From the NCBI GenBank assembly GCA_035297145.1, contig DATGZN010000075.1, positions 62,001 through 126,000 on the forward strand: a stretch of DNA of 64,000 nt, in the 5' to 3' direction. The DNA is from QHXW01 sp035297145. GTDB taxonomy: Bacteria; Acidobacteriota; Terriglobia; Bryobacterales; Bryobacteraceae. Of the stretch, positions 34,200 to 43,709 are shown in pieces. Both the position numbers and the translations under genes were made by a program. The notes beneath the pieces are model-generated. The model was not told where the DNA came from and ran no database searches. It was given only the letters and a program-made list of their open reading frames with translations. Each line of letters opens with the position of its first letter. Position 1 is the stretch's first letter.

Positions 34200-35621
34200 A
34201 TGAAACGCATAACGATCAATCCGGTCACTCGCATCGAAGGGCACGCCAAGATCACGATTCATCTGAATGACGATGGCCGCGTTGCGAGTACGCAGTTTCA
34301 CGTCACGCAGGTCCGCGGATTCGAGAAGCTCACCGAGGGCCGGCCGTTTTATGAAATGCCCGGCATCACCTCGCGGATCTGCGGGATCTGCCCGGTGAGC
34401 CACCTGCTGGCCTCGGCGAAGGCGTGTGATGCGATCATGGCGATCCGCGTTCCGCCCGCCGGCGAGTTGCTGCGCGATGTGCTGCATTGCGCGCAGATGG
34501 TGCAGTCGCACGCGCTCAGCTTCTTCTATTTGTCCTCGCCCGATCTGCTGCTTGGCATGGATTCCGATCCGGCCAAGCGCAACGTTCTGGGGGTCATCGA
34601 GAAGCATCCCGAGCTGGCGCGCGACGGCATCGAGCTGCGCAGATTCGGACAGACGGTGATCGAGGGCATGGCGAAGGAGCGCATCCATCCCTCGTGGGTC
34701 GTGCCCGGCGGCGTGAATGAGCCGCTCAGTCCGGAAGTACGGAGCCGCATTCTGACGAGCTTACCGCAAGCGCGGGAGATTGCCGCTCGAACCATGCGTC
34801 TGTTCAAGTCAGCGATCGACAAATTCCAGGAAGAGATCGACTATTTCGGTTCCGCGCCGACGATGTATGCCGGGATGGTGGATGCCGCAGGCGGCTTGCG
34901 CCTGTATGACGGCCGGCTGCGGTTTCGCGCGGCCGACGGCACGATCCTTCAGGATCAGATCCCCGCCGAGGATTACGCCAGCTACATTGCCGAAATGACG
35001 CAGCGCGATTCCTATTTGAAGGCGCCCTACTACGTCCCGCAAGGTTACCCGGATGGCGTCTATCGCGTGGGGCCGCTGGCGCGCCTGAACGCCGCCGACC
35101 GGTGCGGCACGCCGCGCGCTGACGCCGAACTCGAGGAATTCCGCCAGCGATATGGAAGACTGGCACACAGTTCTTTCCTCTACCACTACGCGCGGCTGAT
35201 CGAGGTGATCCACGCGCTCGAGCGCATGGAGACTTTGCTGAACGATCCGCGGATTCTGGACGAGCATGTTCGGGCGAAAGCGGGCGTGAACTCGCTCGAA
35301 GGTATCGGCATGGTGGAAGCGCCACGCGGCACGCTGATCCACCACTATAAGGTCAACGAGCAGGGAGCCATTGTTTGGGCCAACCTGATCGTGGCCACCG
35401 GTCACAATCTACTGGCGCTGAACCGCAGCATCCAGCAGGTGAGCGAGCATTTCGTCATCGGCACCCGCCTTCAGGAAGGCATGCTCAACCGGGTGTCGGC
35501 GGTGGTGCGCGCCTATGATCCCTGCCTGAGCTGCTCCACTCACGCCTCGGGGCAGATCGCGCTCCGCGTGCAACTGGTCGGGCCGGAGGGTGCAGTGCTC
35601 GACGAGCTTCTTAGCAAATGA
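34200..35621 (+). CDS. NiFe-hydrogenase large subunit (HoxH-like)
   Basis: 473 aa from ATG 34200, which sits 6 bp after GAGGGG; the ATG at 34194 is too close to that site. Active-site ligands are complete: L1 motif RICGICPVSH near residue 60 and L2 motif DPCLSCSTH near residue 445. After the L2 histidine a 25-residue tail remains (ASGQIALRV...LLSK), which would be cut off by a dedicated endopeptidase during NiFe(CN)2CO assembly. Neither that protease nor any hyp gene is in the window. Reaction: reversible H2 oxidation coupled to NAD(P) via the diaphorase subunits. Confidence 0.95.
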   Translation: MKRITINPVTRIEGHAKITIHLNDDGRVASTQFHVTQVRGFEKLTEGRPFYEMPGITSRICGICPVSHLLASAKACDAIMAIRVPPAGELLRDVLHCAQMVQSHALSFFYLSSPDLLLGMDSDPAKRNVLGVIEKHPELARDGIELRRFGQTVIEGMAKERIHPSWVVPGGVNEPLSPEVRSRILTSLPQAREIAARTMRLFKSAIDKFQEEIDYFGSAPTMYAGMVDAAGGLRLYDGRLRFRAADGTILQDQIPAEDYASYIAEMTQRDSYLKAPYYVPQGYPDGVYRVGPLARLNAADRCGTPRADAELEEFRQRYGRLAHSSFLYHYARLIEVIHALERMETLLNDPRILDEHVRAKAGVNSLEGIGMVEAPRGTLIHHYKVNEQGAIVWANLIVATGHNLLALNRSIQQVSEHFVIGTRLQEGMLNRVSAVVRAYDPCLSCSTHASGQIALRVQLVGPEGAVLDELLSK

Positions 35622-35716
35622 AGCGCGTTCCAGCGCCCACGATCCAACTCCGCCGCGATTGACACCGGCAGCGCGAACGGGCTATGCTCCTGTTGTCCCT
35701 CTAAAGGAGCCCCGCC

Positions 35717-38371
35717 ATGTTCTGGCTTCGTGTCTTAGCGTCCCGCATCCGCGGTCTCTTCTCCAAGCGCCATCTGGAGCGTGAACTCGATGAGGAACTG
35801 CGCGCCCATATCGAAATGGCGACCGAGGAGAACGTGCGGAGAGGGATGCGTCCCGAAGAGGCACGACAGGCGGCGCGGCGAGAATTCGGCGGGATGGAGC
35901 AGACGAAGGAGGTCTATCGGGACTGGCGAGGCCTGCCACTGGCGGAAACATTTGTCAGGGACGTCCGTTACGGGCTGCGCATGCTGCGCCGCAGCCCCGC
36001 ATTCACCACCGTGGCGGTGCTCTCCATGGCGCTCGGTATCGGCGCGAATACGGCGATCTTCAGCCTGATCGATGCCGTACTCTTTGAGTCTCTTCCGGTC
36101 CATCACCCGGAACAGCTTGTTCTCCTGTGGCAAGAGGCCTCCGGGCACGACACCGTACCACTTTCCTATCCGCTGTATTCGCAAATTCGCGATCACAACG
36201 CGGTGTTCTCGGGGGTTGTGGCATTCCATGCGTTCAAGGGCTGGAGCGTACGATCCAACGGAGAGGCAGAGCCCACGACCGGCCAGTTCGTTTCTGGCAA
36301 TTATTTCTCCGTTTTAGGCATCACAGCGGTCGCCGGCCGCCTTCTGTCTCCGGATGATGATCGCGTAGCCGGCGGACACCCTGTCGCTGTCATCAGCTAC
36401 GGCCTCTGGAAGCGGAAGTTTGCTCTCGATCCCGCCGCGGCCGGCAAAGTCATCCATATTTTCGGCCACCCGTTCACCATCATAGGCGTGACGCCACCGC
36501 AGTTCTTCGGTACACAAGCCGGGTTCTTGCCCGAGGTCACGGTGCCTTTGAGTATGCAGCCCGTAGTAATGCCGGGTGGAATGTTTGCCAGTGACTCCCA
36601 CACCAGTTGGCTGTATGTGATGGGGCGGTTGAAGCCCGGAACATCGGATTTGCAGGCGCGCGCCAGTCTCAACGTCCTTTACCAGCAGTTCCTGACGGCC
36701 GAGGCCGGGCCGCGACTCACACCGGAAGTGCAACGCCGGCTCTCCGAACAAAGCCTGGCGGTAGCCTCGGGGAGCCAAGGGCTCAACCGGCTCAGGAAGC
36801 AGTTTTCATTTCCGTTACGCATTCTCATGAGCGTGGTCGGCATGGTTTTGCTGATCGCCTGCGCCAATCTGGCGAGCCTGCTCCTGGCGAGGTCGGCCGC
36901 GCGGCGAAAGGAGATTGCGGTGCGGCTGGCAATCGGCGCCGGGCGGTTCCGGCTGATTCGCCAACTGCTTACCGAGAGCCTGCTGGTGGCTTTCGCGGGT
37001 GGCGCGCTGGGTCTGGCCTTTGCTTTCTGGTCGGACACACTGCTGCTCAAGTTTTTCGCCGTCGAGCTGAAGGTTCAACCTAATGTTCAGGTTCTGGGCT
37101 TCACCGCTGCCTTATGTTTCTTGAGTGGAGTTCTGTTTGGCCTGGCGCCCGCCTTGCGAGCCACCCGCGCGGACCTGTCCTCCGCCCTGAAACAAACGGG
37201 CGGTGGCTCCGGCCCAAGGCGTTTGGACCAAGTTCTGGTCACAACGCAAGTGGCTCTGTCATTGTTGCTGCTTGTAGGCGCGACCCTGTTCGTCCGAAGT
37301 TTGCAGAACCTGAAAAACGTGGATGCGGGCTTCAACCGGGAGCATGTGTTGCTCGTGGGGCAGGATCCCGCTCCCAACGGTTACAAGGGCCATCGCGCTG
37401 CCGAGCTGTACAAAATGTTGTTGGCCAAAGTGGAAGCGCTGCCCACGGTCCGATCCGCCACAGTGGTTCAGGATACTCCCCTCACTGAGCCAAGTTGGTT
37501 TGAAAACATTTCCATTCCCGGGTATACTCCGCCCGGCGGTGAGGAGCTGAACACCTTCTTTAATCATGTAGGAGCACACTTTTTCGAGACCTTCGGCATA
37601 CCAGTCCTCGCAGGACGCGATTTCGAGTCCCGCGATGATGAGACCGCGCCCCCCGTGATCGCGATCAATGAATCCATGGCGCGCCGCTATTTTGGCGACG
37701 TAAACCCGATCGGCAGGCCGACCAGCGCCGGGACAATCATCGCGGTGGTGAAGGACACAAAGTACGACAATTTGCGCGCACGCATGCGCCCCGTTGTCTA
37801 CTGCCCGTTCTTGCAGAGTCAAGCGTCCTGGAACGGCGCACACTTGCTTGCAATCCGTACGGCAGGCGATCCGATCCTATTGGCGCCGTTCGTACGCCGC
37901 GTTGTGCGAGAAATAGATCCCAACCTGTCCATTAGCGTCAATACGATGGCTGAGCTTGTCGACGACTCCCTTAGGGAAGAGCGGCTATTTGCCGCGCTTA
38001 CTAGCTTGTTAGGGCTTCTGGCATTGTTACTGGTGTGCATCGGGCTTTACGGCGTCGTTGGATACGCCGTCGCGCGGCGCGTCAATGAGATCGGAATCCG
38101 CATGGCGCTGGGTGCGAAGCCAGCAAACGTGCTGTGGCTCATGATGCGGGAATCGCTGTGGCTGGTGGGCGCTGGGATGGCCATTGGCTTACCACTGGCA
38201 TTCGCCGCCGCGCACTGCGTTGCAAGTCTGCTGTTCGGATTGAACCCGGTGGACCCCATTTCGCTGGTCTTGTCTCTTCTGATGCTTCTCGTGTGCGCAA
38301 CTCTCGCGGTATATCTGCCAGCGAGATTCGCTTCGCGGGTCGATCCCATGATTGCCTTGCACTATGAGTGA
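35717..38371 (+). CDS. ADOP-type MacB-like ABC permease
   Basis: 884 aa. N-terminal helical segment (residues 1-70, LERELDEELRAHIEMATEENVRRGM) typical of acidobacterial duplicated orphan permeases, then the first FtsX/MacB unit (DVRYGLRMLRRSPAFTTVAVLSMALGIGANTAIFSLIDAVL), a periplasmic MacB domain, a central membrane unit (MVLLIACANLASLLLARSAARRKEIAVRLAIGAGRFRLIRQLLTESLL; residues about 375-430) and a second FtsX unit near the C terminus (VARRVNEIGIRMALGA). No ATPase gene is adjacent, which is the rule for this family. The substrate is unknown. Confidence 0.93.
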   Translation: MFWLRVLASRIRGLFSKRHLERELDEELRAHIEMATEENVRRGMRPEEARQAARREFGGMEQTKEVYRDWRGLPLAETFVRDVRYGLRMLRRSPAFTTVAVLSMALGIGANTAIFSLIDAVLFESLPVHHPEQLVLLWQEASGHDTVPLSYPLYSQIRDHNAVFSGVVAFHAFKGWSVRSNGEAEPTTGQFVSGNYFSVLGITAVAGRLLSPDDDRVAGGHPVAVISYGLWKRKFALDPAAAGKVIHIFGHPFTIIGVTPPQFFGTQAGFLPEVTVPLSMQPVVMPGGMFASDSHTSWLYVMGRLKPGTSDLQARASLNVLYQQFLTAEAGPRLTPEVQRRLSEQSLAVASGSQGLNRLRKQFSFPLRILMSVVGMVLLIACANLASLLLARSAARRKEIAVRLAIGAGRFRLIRQLLTESLLVAFAGGALGLAFAFWSDTLLLKFFAVELKVQPNVQVLGFTAALCFLSGVLFGLAPALRATRADLSSALKQTGGGSGPRRLDQVLVTTQVALSLLLLVGATLFVRSLQNLKNVDAGFNREHVLLVGQDPAPNGYKGHRAAELYKMLLAKVEALPTVRSATVVQDTPLTEPSWFENISIPGYTPPGGEELNTFFNHVGAHFFETFGIPVLAGRDFESRDDETAPPVIAINESMARRYFGDVNPIGRPTSAGTIIAVVKDTKYDNLRARMRPVVYCPFLQSQASWNGAHLLAIRTAGDPILLAPFVRRVVREIDPNLSISVNTMAELVDDSLREERLFAALTSLLGLLALLLVCIGLYGVVGYAVARRVNEIGIRMALGAKPANVLWLMMRESLWLVGAGMAIGLPLAFAAAHCVASLLFGLNPVDPISLVLSLLMLLVCATLAVYLPARFASRVDPMIALHYE

Positions 38372-38404
38372 AATCGCTTGCAATTTGCCGGGCGGGACCT
38401 CGGC

Positions 38405-38432
38405 TTGACAATGCCCTATTTACCGATATAGT
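38405..38432 (+). promoter_or_regulatory. Sigma-70 promoter of rhodanese gene
   Basis: TTGACA at 38405-38410 and TATAGT at 38427-38432 are 16 bp apart, with transcription predicted near 38439 and an AGGAG ribosome site before ATG 38463. An imperfect inverted repeat TACC-N11-GGTA (38421-38439) overlaps the -10 box and resembles sites used by Rrf2-type repressors; that part is speculative. Confidence 0.65.
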
Positions 38433-38462
38433 TAAGGTAGATTCCCCACAGGAGAGATCAAT

Positions 38463-39329
38463 ATGGCGAACTATGCTCATCCGGAGACCCTGGTTTCGAC
38501 GGATTGGGTGGCGCAGCACGCTTCTGACCCAAAGGTCCGGGTTGTGGAAGTGGATGTGGATACAAAAGCTTACGATGAGGGCCACGTCCCGGGCGCGATT
38601 GGCTGGGCGTGGAATTCGCAGCTCTGCGACACGGTGCGCCGCGACATTCTTTCCAAAGAGAAACTGGAGGAACTGCTGGGATCGTCGGGGGTCTCGAACG
38701 ACACAACTGTAGTGATCTACGGCGACAACAACAACTGGTTCGCGGCGTGGGCGCTTTGGCAGCTCAAGATTTATGGACACCAAGATGTCCGGCTTATGAA
38801 TGGTGGGCGCAAGAAATGGCTGGCCGAGGGTCGCGAGCTTTCAACCGATGTGCCGAAACCGTCACATGCGAGTTATCACGCGAGCGGACCGGACAACTCT
38901 CTGCGTGCGTTTCTGCCGCAGGTGCAGGCGGCGCTCGAAGCAGGGAAGTACGCCCTGGTGGATGTGCGCAGCCCGCAGGAGTTCACCGGAGAGATTCTGG
39001 CGCCCCCGGGACTGCCCGAAACCTGTCAGCGCGGCGGCCACCTTCCGACGGCGCGAAGCATTCCTTGGGGCAAAGCGTGCAACGATGACGGAACATTCAA
39101 ATCCGCCGACGAACTGCAGGTATTGTACGCAGGTGAGGGCGTAGACGGGTCGAAGCCGGTGATCGCGTACTGCCGCATTGGCGAGCGGTCGAGCCACACC
39201 TGGTTTGTGCTGAAGTATCTGCTGGGGTTCAACAAGGTCCTCAACTACGACGGTTCGTGGACGGAATGGGGCAACCTGGTAGGTGCGCCGGTAGAGCGGG
39301 GCAAGACAGCAGTTTCGGCGCAGGCGTGA
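38463..39329 (+). CDS. Thiosulfate sulfurtransferase (rhodanese)
   Basis: 288 aa with two rhodanese domains: an inactive N-terminal one (LVSTDWVAQHASDPKVRVVEVDVDTKAYDEGHVPGA) and a catalytic C-terminal one (YALVDVRSPQEFTGEI) with the active-site loop YCRIGERSSHTW. The CRxGxR loop is that of thiosulfate:cyanide sulfurtransferases rather than mercaptopyruvate enzymes (CGSGVTA). It moves sulfane sulfur to cyanide or thiols. A strong promoter precedes it, and the following small gene starts within or just after its stop. Confidence 0.93.
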   Translation: MANYAHPETLVSTDWVAQHASDPKVRVVEVDVDTKAYDEGHVPGAIGWAWNSQLCDTVRRDILSKEKLEELLGSSGVSNDTTVVIYGDNNNWFAAWALWQLKIYGHQDVRLMNGGRKKWLAEGRELSTDVPKPSHASYHASGPDNSLRAFLPQVQAALEAGKYALVDVRSPQEFTGEILAPPGLPETCQRGGHLPTARSIPWGKACNDDGTFKSADELQVLYAGEGVDGSKPVIAYCRIGERSSHTWFVLKYLLGFNKVLNYDGSWTEWGNLVGAPVERGKTAVSAQA

Positions 39330-39334
39330 AGCAC

Positions 39335-39562
39335 ATGAAAGTCGAAGAGTATCGGGAGCGCAGAGTGGAAGTCGGAAGGTGGCCGGTCAACCTGACCTCG
39401 TACCGGCTGGGCGACGTCTTCCACGCCAAGGCCGACAACGTATCGCCTGGGGCGGCACTGGCGCGCACCATGGGTGCTACGCGCGAAGAGGCAGAAAAGA
39501 AAGCGCTCGAACGCGCTGAGCAGTTGCTGGCGCGCACGAAAGTGCACGCCGCCGAAAACTAG
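39335..39562 (+). CDS. Small conserved-looking protein after rhodanese
   Basis: 75 aa from ATG 39335; a GTG at 39326 overlapping the rhodanese stop is an equally possible coupled start. The sequence (VEEYRERRVEVGRWPVNLTSYRLGDVFHAKADNVSPGA) has a short beta segment then a helix rich in Ala/Glu/Lys. No cysteines and no signal peptide. I do not recognise the family. Tight spacing suggests co-expression with the sulfurtransferase. It ends 4 bp into the convergent DUF302-like gene. Confidence 0.75.
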   Translation: MKVEEYRERRVEVGRWPVNLTSYRLGDVFHAKADNVSPGAALARTMGATREEAEKKALERAEQLLARTKVHAAEN

Positions 39563-40068
39563 CCGCCGGGCGAATCCTGCTCGCCGGTTCCGGCCATTTC
39601 CTCAACCCGCGAGCCGCGGCGATCGAGGCGCGGCGGCACCGTGCCGCGCATGTTCATCTGGTCTTCAGTCGCTCCCAGCGCCGATTCCGCATGTCCACCG
39701 CTTCGGGCCGTGAGCACAATTGGACGCTTTACTTCGTCGAGGAGGGCGTTTAGAAGACTTTCCAGAGAATCGGCCAGGGACTGTGCCTCCGGACGACCCA
39801 GCGCTTTGGCGAAGGCTACCGGCGATGCAGCGAGTAAGATCACACCGTTTTCTTGCTCATAAGCAGAGATGCGCAGAGGCAGAAATGCGGCAAAGCGAAT
39901 ATCCGCGGCCAATAGTGCGGAATAGGACTCGGGAAGTGAAAGGCTGAACACGGTAGCAGGGCCGAGCGCCTCGACGTTCGAGATGCTGGCTCTGCGCCGG
40001 CGCGCGGCCCGCCGCAACGCCGGTTCCATTTCACCTAAAGATAAAGAAGAAACGCGCTCGAGGATCAT
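39559..40068 (-). CDS. DUF302-like protein
   Basis: 169 aa. The central segment (FLPLRISAYEQENGVILLAASPVAFAKALG; residues about 62-91) resembles the DUF302/TT1751 fold, a small alpha-beta domain often found alone or in stress and sulfur-linked contexts. The C-terminal 50 residues are charged and probably disordered (NMRGTVPPRLDRRGSRVEE). No export signal. Function unknown. It overlaps the small plus-strand gene by 4 bp at its 3' end and is followed by an 87-bp gap before the Oar-like receptor gene. Confidence 0.65.
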   Translation of the reverse strand: MILERVSSLSLGEMEPALRRAARRRRASISNVEALGPATVFSLSLPESYSALLAADIRFAAFLPLRISAYEQENGVILLAASPVAFAKALGRPEAQSLADSLESLLNALLDEVKRPIVLTARSGGHAESALGATEDQMNMRGTVPPRLDRRGSRVEEMAGTGEQDSPGG

Positions 40069-40155
40069 AAAAAACCCCCGAGCGGATCATATCAGAAGCC
40101 AGCGAGTTCGGGAAGGCCCCCGCGGGCTAGAACGGACTATGGCCTTGGCGGCCCG

Positions 40156-43100
40156 TTAGAACATAAAGCGCAGAGCGAACTGAAGTTGACGCTCAGTTGT
40201 TGCCGTGCCGGTGGAAATACCAAAACTCGGATTCCCAATCGAGGCGCCCGGCGTGGCAAAAGTGGCGTGGTTGAGAATGTTGAAGAATTCCGCTCGGAAC
40301 TGTATTTGCTTCGACTCGGTGATCTTCGTGTCCTTGACTAGCGAAAAGTCGAGGTTATACCAACCGGGTCCAGTGAATGTGTTCCGGCCTAGGTTTCCCG
40401 GCGTGGGCAGCACCGCACTGCCATTCACCGGGCTAGTGACCGTCGGTTCAGAGAAGTAACCGTCATTCGCCCCGTAACTGGAGCCGTTGATCACGGAATT
40501 CGAGAAAAATTGTGGCCCGCCGCTGGCAGCCTTCGTTGGCGTCTGGAGCAGGTATGGCCTGGCGCCGAATCCGTCAAAGATGTCATATCCGTACTGCAGA
40601 CTGCCATAGGGAGTGACAACGGTGAATGGAAAACCTGACTGCGCACTATAGATCCCTAATACCATCCACCCCTGAGTCAGGCGTTTCGGGAGACTTGCGA
40701 GAGCCGACCAGCCAGCGAGGGGCACATCGTACTCGAAGTTCGCGACAAAACGCTGCTTGATGCTGTAGCTTGCTTGTGCCCGTTCGCACCTCACGCATTG
40801 GGGATTGTTCTGGCTGATTCCGCCGCTCGGGCCTCCGGAACTCCAAACGGCGTCGGCGTCCGTCATATCCTTGGCATAGGTGTAATTGGCTTGGAACTGA
40901 AGCCCGTGCGAGGGAGAGATCTTGCGCGCTTGAAGCTGCAGGCCGTTGTATGTCGAATGCGCGCCGTTGTAGAAAACTTGAAGTTCGCCCAGGCCTGGGG
41001 TGACTTGGCTATAGGGAGCATACTGGGGTTCCGCTCCGCTGAACCCGTTGGGATAGGTCTGGTTATAGAGAGCGACGCCGTTATTGGCGATGTACGAAGC
41101 CTGCGCAGCGATGCCGCCGGCAAACTCGTGTTCGAGCGTGATATTGCCGCTGATGGTGTACCCGTTTCGTAGCCCATCAGAAGGATAGTCGCCACCGAGC
41201 GGACCCAGGATGGCCGCGTACGGCGCAATGTTTACCGGAGTATTGGGAGGTAAGCCTTTCGTGCTCCCATTGGCCGCGAGCGGTGTTCCCGTGGTGCTGG
41301 TCAAAATCGGTAGGGAAACGGACTCGGGCGTCAAAGAATATGCCGCATGGGGCAAGTAATTGAGCGAGGCGACCGGGAAATTCACCAACGCCTGGTCCGG
41401 GTAAACGGTGGGAATCATATTGGTGAAAAGGGCGAACCCGCCTCGCAGAACGGTGCCTTTCCCCACGTTCAGCGCCATACCGAAGCGAGGGGCAAAATCT
41501 CCGGCAACGTAATCCGGCTTCCACAAGGGGTTTGGGTTTACGACAAAATGTCCGTACAAACTGCCGTAATCGGCAGGTCCGGCAAAGCGATTGCCGACTT
41601 CCGTGGGAACCGATGCGTATTCGTAGCGCAGGCCCAGGTTGAGAGTAAGTCTTCGATTGACCTTAAAGTCGTCCTGAATATATCCGGCCAGAGTCCAACG
41701 GCGCAGGCCCCACCAGACCTCACCGCCTCCAGGAGGACCATAGCCCGGCACGGTGGTGGCGCGGGCGTAATTGACATCATCACCCTCCATCATGCTGACC
41801 AGGCCGCTTGGACTGGGCGCGCCCACTGGTATGACCGGGCCCCCATTGGTTGAGGTGAGTGCAGCGATGAGGGGCGTACCGGAGTTGAAGTTAAACACCC
41901 CGCTTGGCCCAATCGAGGTCACGCCCGTGCCATTGTCCCGTTCGCGGCGGAACTCGCCGCCGATGTTGAACGAGTGGCGTCCATGGGTCCAGCTGACATT
42001 ATCCTTGGGGTCGAACAGGGTGACGTTGTACTGGGTTTCAAATGTGTCCGGCCCCCAGCCCTGAAGGCTGCCATCGTTGAAGCTGGTGGCGGTGGTGTTG
42101 ACCTCTGCGGGAGCTTCAGGCACGCCCTCGATCCCGCGGTTGAGCGTCAACGTAAGAACGTTGAGCAGGGTGGGCGAGAACAGGTGCGTGTCGCTGATCG
42201 AATAATTACGCGCGTCGCCGATGTTGGCCGTGGAAAAATTCGCACCGCCTAGCTCCGCCGCCCAGGGATCCGTTTCTAGGGCGTTCTGATTGGCGTAAGA
42301 GGCACGGACAAACAGGGTGTCCTTCGAGAAGTGGTGATCCACACGTGCCGACCATTGGTCGTCATTGGTCGGCTGTGAGAACATGAAATTGAACGTGTTT
42401 GGCCCATAAATTCCACCGGGCTGATTGGGCTGCGGGTATTTGCCTAGAATCTGTTGGGCAACCGGGTTCATGGGCACCTGATAAGTGAAGCCGTTGATTG
42501 TGGCCAGACCCTGTCTCTCCGCCGCAGTGGGGACCGCTACGATGTCCGGCTCACCGAGCCGCTGCCGCAGACCAGCATACTCGACGAAGAAGAACGTCTT
42601 GTCTTTCTTGATGGGACCGCCAAACGTCGCGCCGAATTCATTCCTCTTGAAGGGCGGCACGGACGTGGCGAAAAAGTTGCGCGCGTCTATATCATTGTTG
42701 CGCAGGAATTCAAAGGCGCTGCCATGAAACCCGTTGGTGCCTGTTTTGCTTACCATCTCGGTGATAGTGCCGGCGCCCTGCCCGTATTGAGCGGAATAAT
42801 TGTTCTGTAAGATCTTGAATTCGGCAATGGCATCCAGGTTGAAGTTCGTGAACTGGAGCGTACCCATTTCCGCATCGCTGATATCGGAATTATCCAAGGT
42901 CCCTATCAGCGTTTCGCCGCGATTGCCGTTGGCGATCCATTGCGGGCCCATCCACCCCATTCCGCCGGTGTCCTGGGCCATGCCCGGCTGCATCATCACC
43001 AGCCCCGAAATATTTCTGCCGTTCAGCGGCAGCGTCTGCACCTGCTCTTCTGACACCAAGCCGGCGATCGTTGCGTCTGTCGTGTTGATCAGAGGGGGGG

Positions 43101-43524
43101 TGGCATCCACTTCTACAGTGGACTCGACGCCCACGACGGTGAGCTTGAAATCGATCACGCGTGTCTGGCTGACGTCCAACGTGATCCCGGTGGCATTCCC
43201 GGGCTTGAATCCCTGGCCTTCTACACTAATGTTGTAGGTGCCGACCACCAGATTGGGAATCGTGTAACTCCCAGCTCCCGTAGTCACCGTGGATTGCGAC
43301 ACAGTTGTCGCCACGTTCGTCGCGGTCACTTTCGCGCCCGGTATGATGGCGCCGGAGGGGTCGGCAACCGTTCCCACGATCGCGCCTGTCGATTGCGCCC
43401 AGATGGGCATCGACCCCAAAAGGACAAAAGCCAGCAACAGCCAAACGGCCGGTTTGAGTTGAGTTGGATTGAGCGATGCCGGCACTCGTGCCAGTACGCT
43501 ATTCAGTTGTTTGCGCGTGAGCAT
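40156..43524 (-). CDS. Oar-like TonB-dependent receptor
   Basis: 1122 aa from ATG 43524, preceded by a GGGAGG site; upstream in-frame starts lack a signal peptide context. Signal peptide (LLAFVLLGSMPIWAQ), then a carboxypeptidase-regulatory-like beta domain (residues about 45-125; GAIVGTVADPSGAIIPGAKVTATN), a plug domain (LPLNGRNISGLVMMQPGM) and a large beta-barrel ending in an aromatic residue (QLQFALRFMF). This is the acidobacterial Oar-type outer-membrane receptor, probably for oligosaccharides or other large ligands. No TonB or substrate-degrading enzyme gene is adjacent, so the ligand is unknown. Confidence 0.92.
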   Translation of the reverse strand: MLTRKQLNSVLARVPASLNPTQLKPAVWLLLAFVLLGSMPIWAQSTGAIVGTVADPSGAIIPGAKVTATNVATTVSQSTVTTGAGSYTIPNLVVGTYNISVEGQGFKPGNATGITLDVSQTRVIDFKLTVVGVESTVEVDATPPLINTTDATIAGLVSEEQVQTLPLNGRNISGLVMMQPGMAQDTGGMGWMGPQWIANGNRGETLIGTLDNSDISDAEMGTLQFTNFNLDAIAEFKILQNNYSAQYGQGAGTITEMVSKTGTNGFHGSAFEFLRNNDIDARNFFATSVPPFKRNEFGATFGGPIKKDKTFFFVEYAGLRQRLGEPDIVAVPTAAERQGLATINGFTYQVPMNPVAQQILGKYPQPNQPGGIYGPNTFNFMFSQPTNDDQWSARVDHHFSKDTLFVRASYANQNALETDPWAAELGGANFSTANIGDARNYSISDTHLFSPTLLNVLTLTLNRGIEGVPEAPAEVNTTATSFNDGSLQGWGPDTFETQYNVTLFDPKDNVSWTHGRHSFNIGGEFRRERDNGTGVTSIGPSGVFNFNSGTPLIAALTSTNGGPVIPVGAPSPSGLVSMMEGDDVNYARATTVPGYGPPGGGEVWWGLRRWTLAGYIQDDFKVNRRLTLNLGLRYEYASVPTEVGNRFAGPADYGSLYGHFVVNPNPLWKPDYVAGDFAPRFGMALNVGKGTVLRGGFALFTNMIPTVYPDQALVNFPVASLNYLPHAAYSLTPESVSLPILTSTTGTPLAANGSTKGLPPNTPVNIAPYAAILGPLGGDYPSDGLRNGYTISGNITLEHEFAGGIAAQASYIANNGVALYNQTYPNGFSGAEPQYAPYSQVTPGLGELQVFYNGAHSTYNGLQLQARKISPSHGLQFQANYTYAKDMTDADAVWSSGGPSGGISQNNPQCVRCERAQASYSIKQRFVANFEYDVPLAGWSALASLPKRLTQGWMVLGIYSAQSGFPFTVVTPYGSLQYGYDIFDGFGARPYLLQTPTKAASGGPQFFSNSVINGSSYGANDGYFSEPTVTSPVNGSAVLPTPGNLGRNTFTGPGWYNLDFSLVKDTKITESKQIQFRAEFFNILNHATFATPGASIGNPSFGISTGTATTERQLQFALRFMF

Positions 43525-43709
43525 ACAATTGCCTCCCGGAGGATGGGGATAGCGAACCAAACCGAAGCTAACCATCCGTTCCCTGAAATAGATATGCGGC
43601 AGGTATATCAGAAACAGGGAACAACTGTCAATACGAAAGACAACGAAACACACCGAAAGCGCTGAAACCGCGAGGCATGCGCCCGCTGAGAAATGTACTA
43701 AATCAGCGT

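Noticed and set aside
41177..41524. Minus-strand ORF within the Oar-like receptor gene in another frame
   Set aside because: The receptor frame is continuous across this region and carries the family features.
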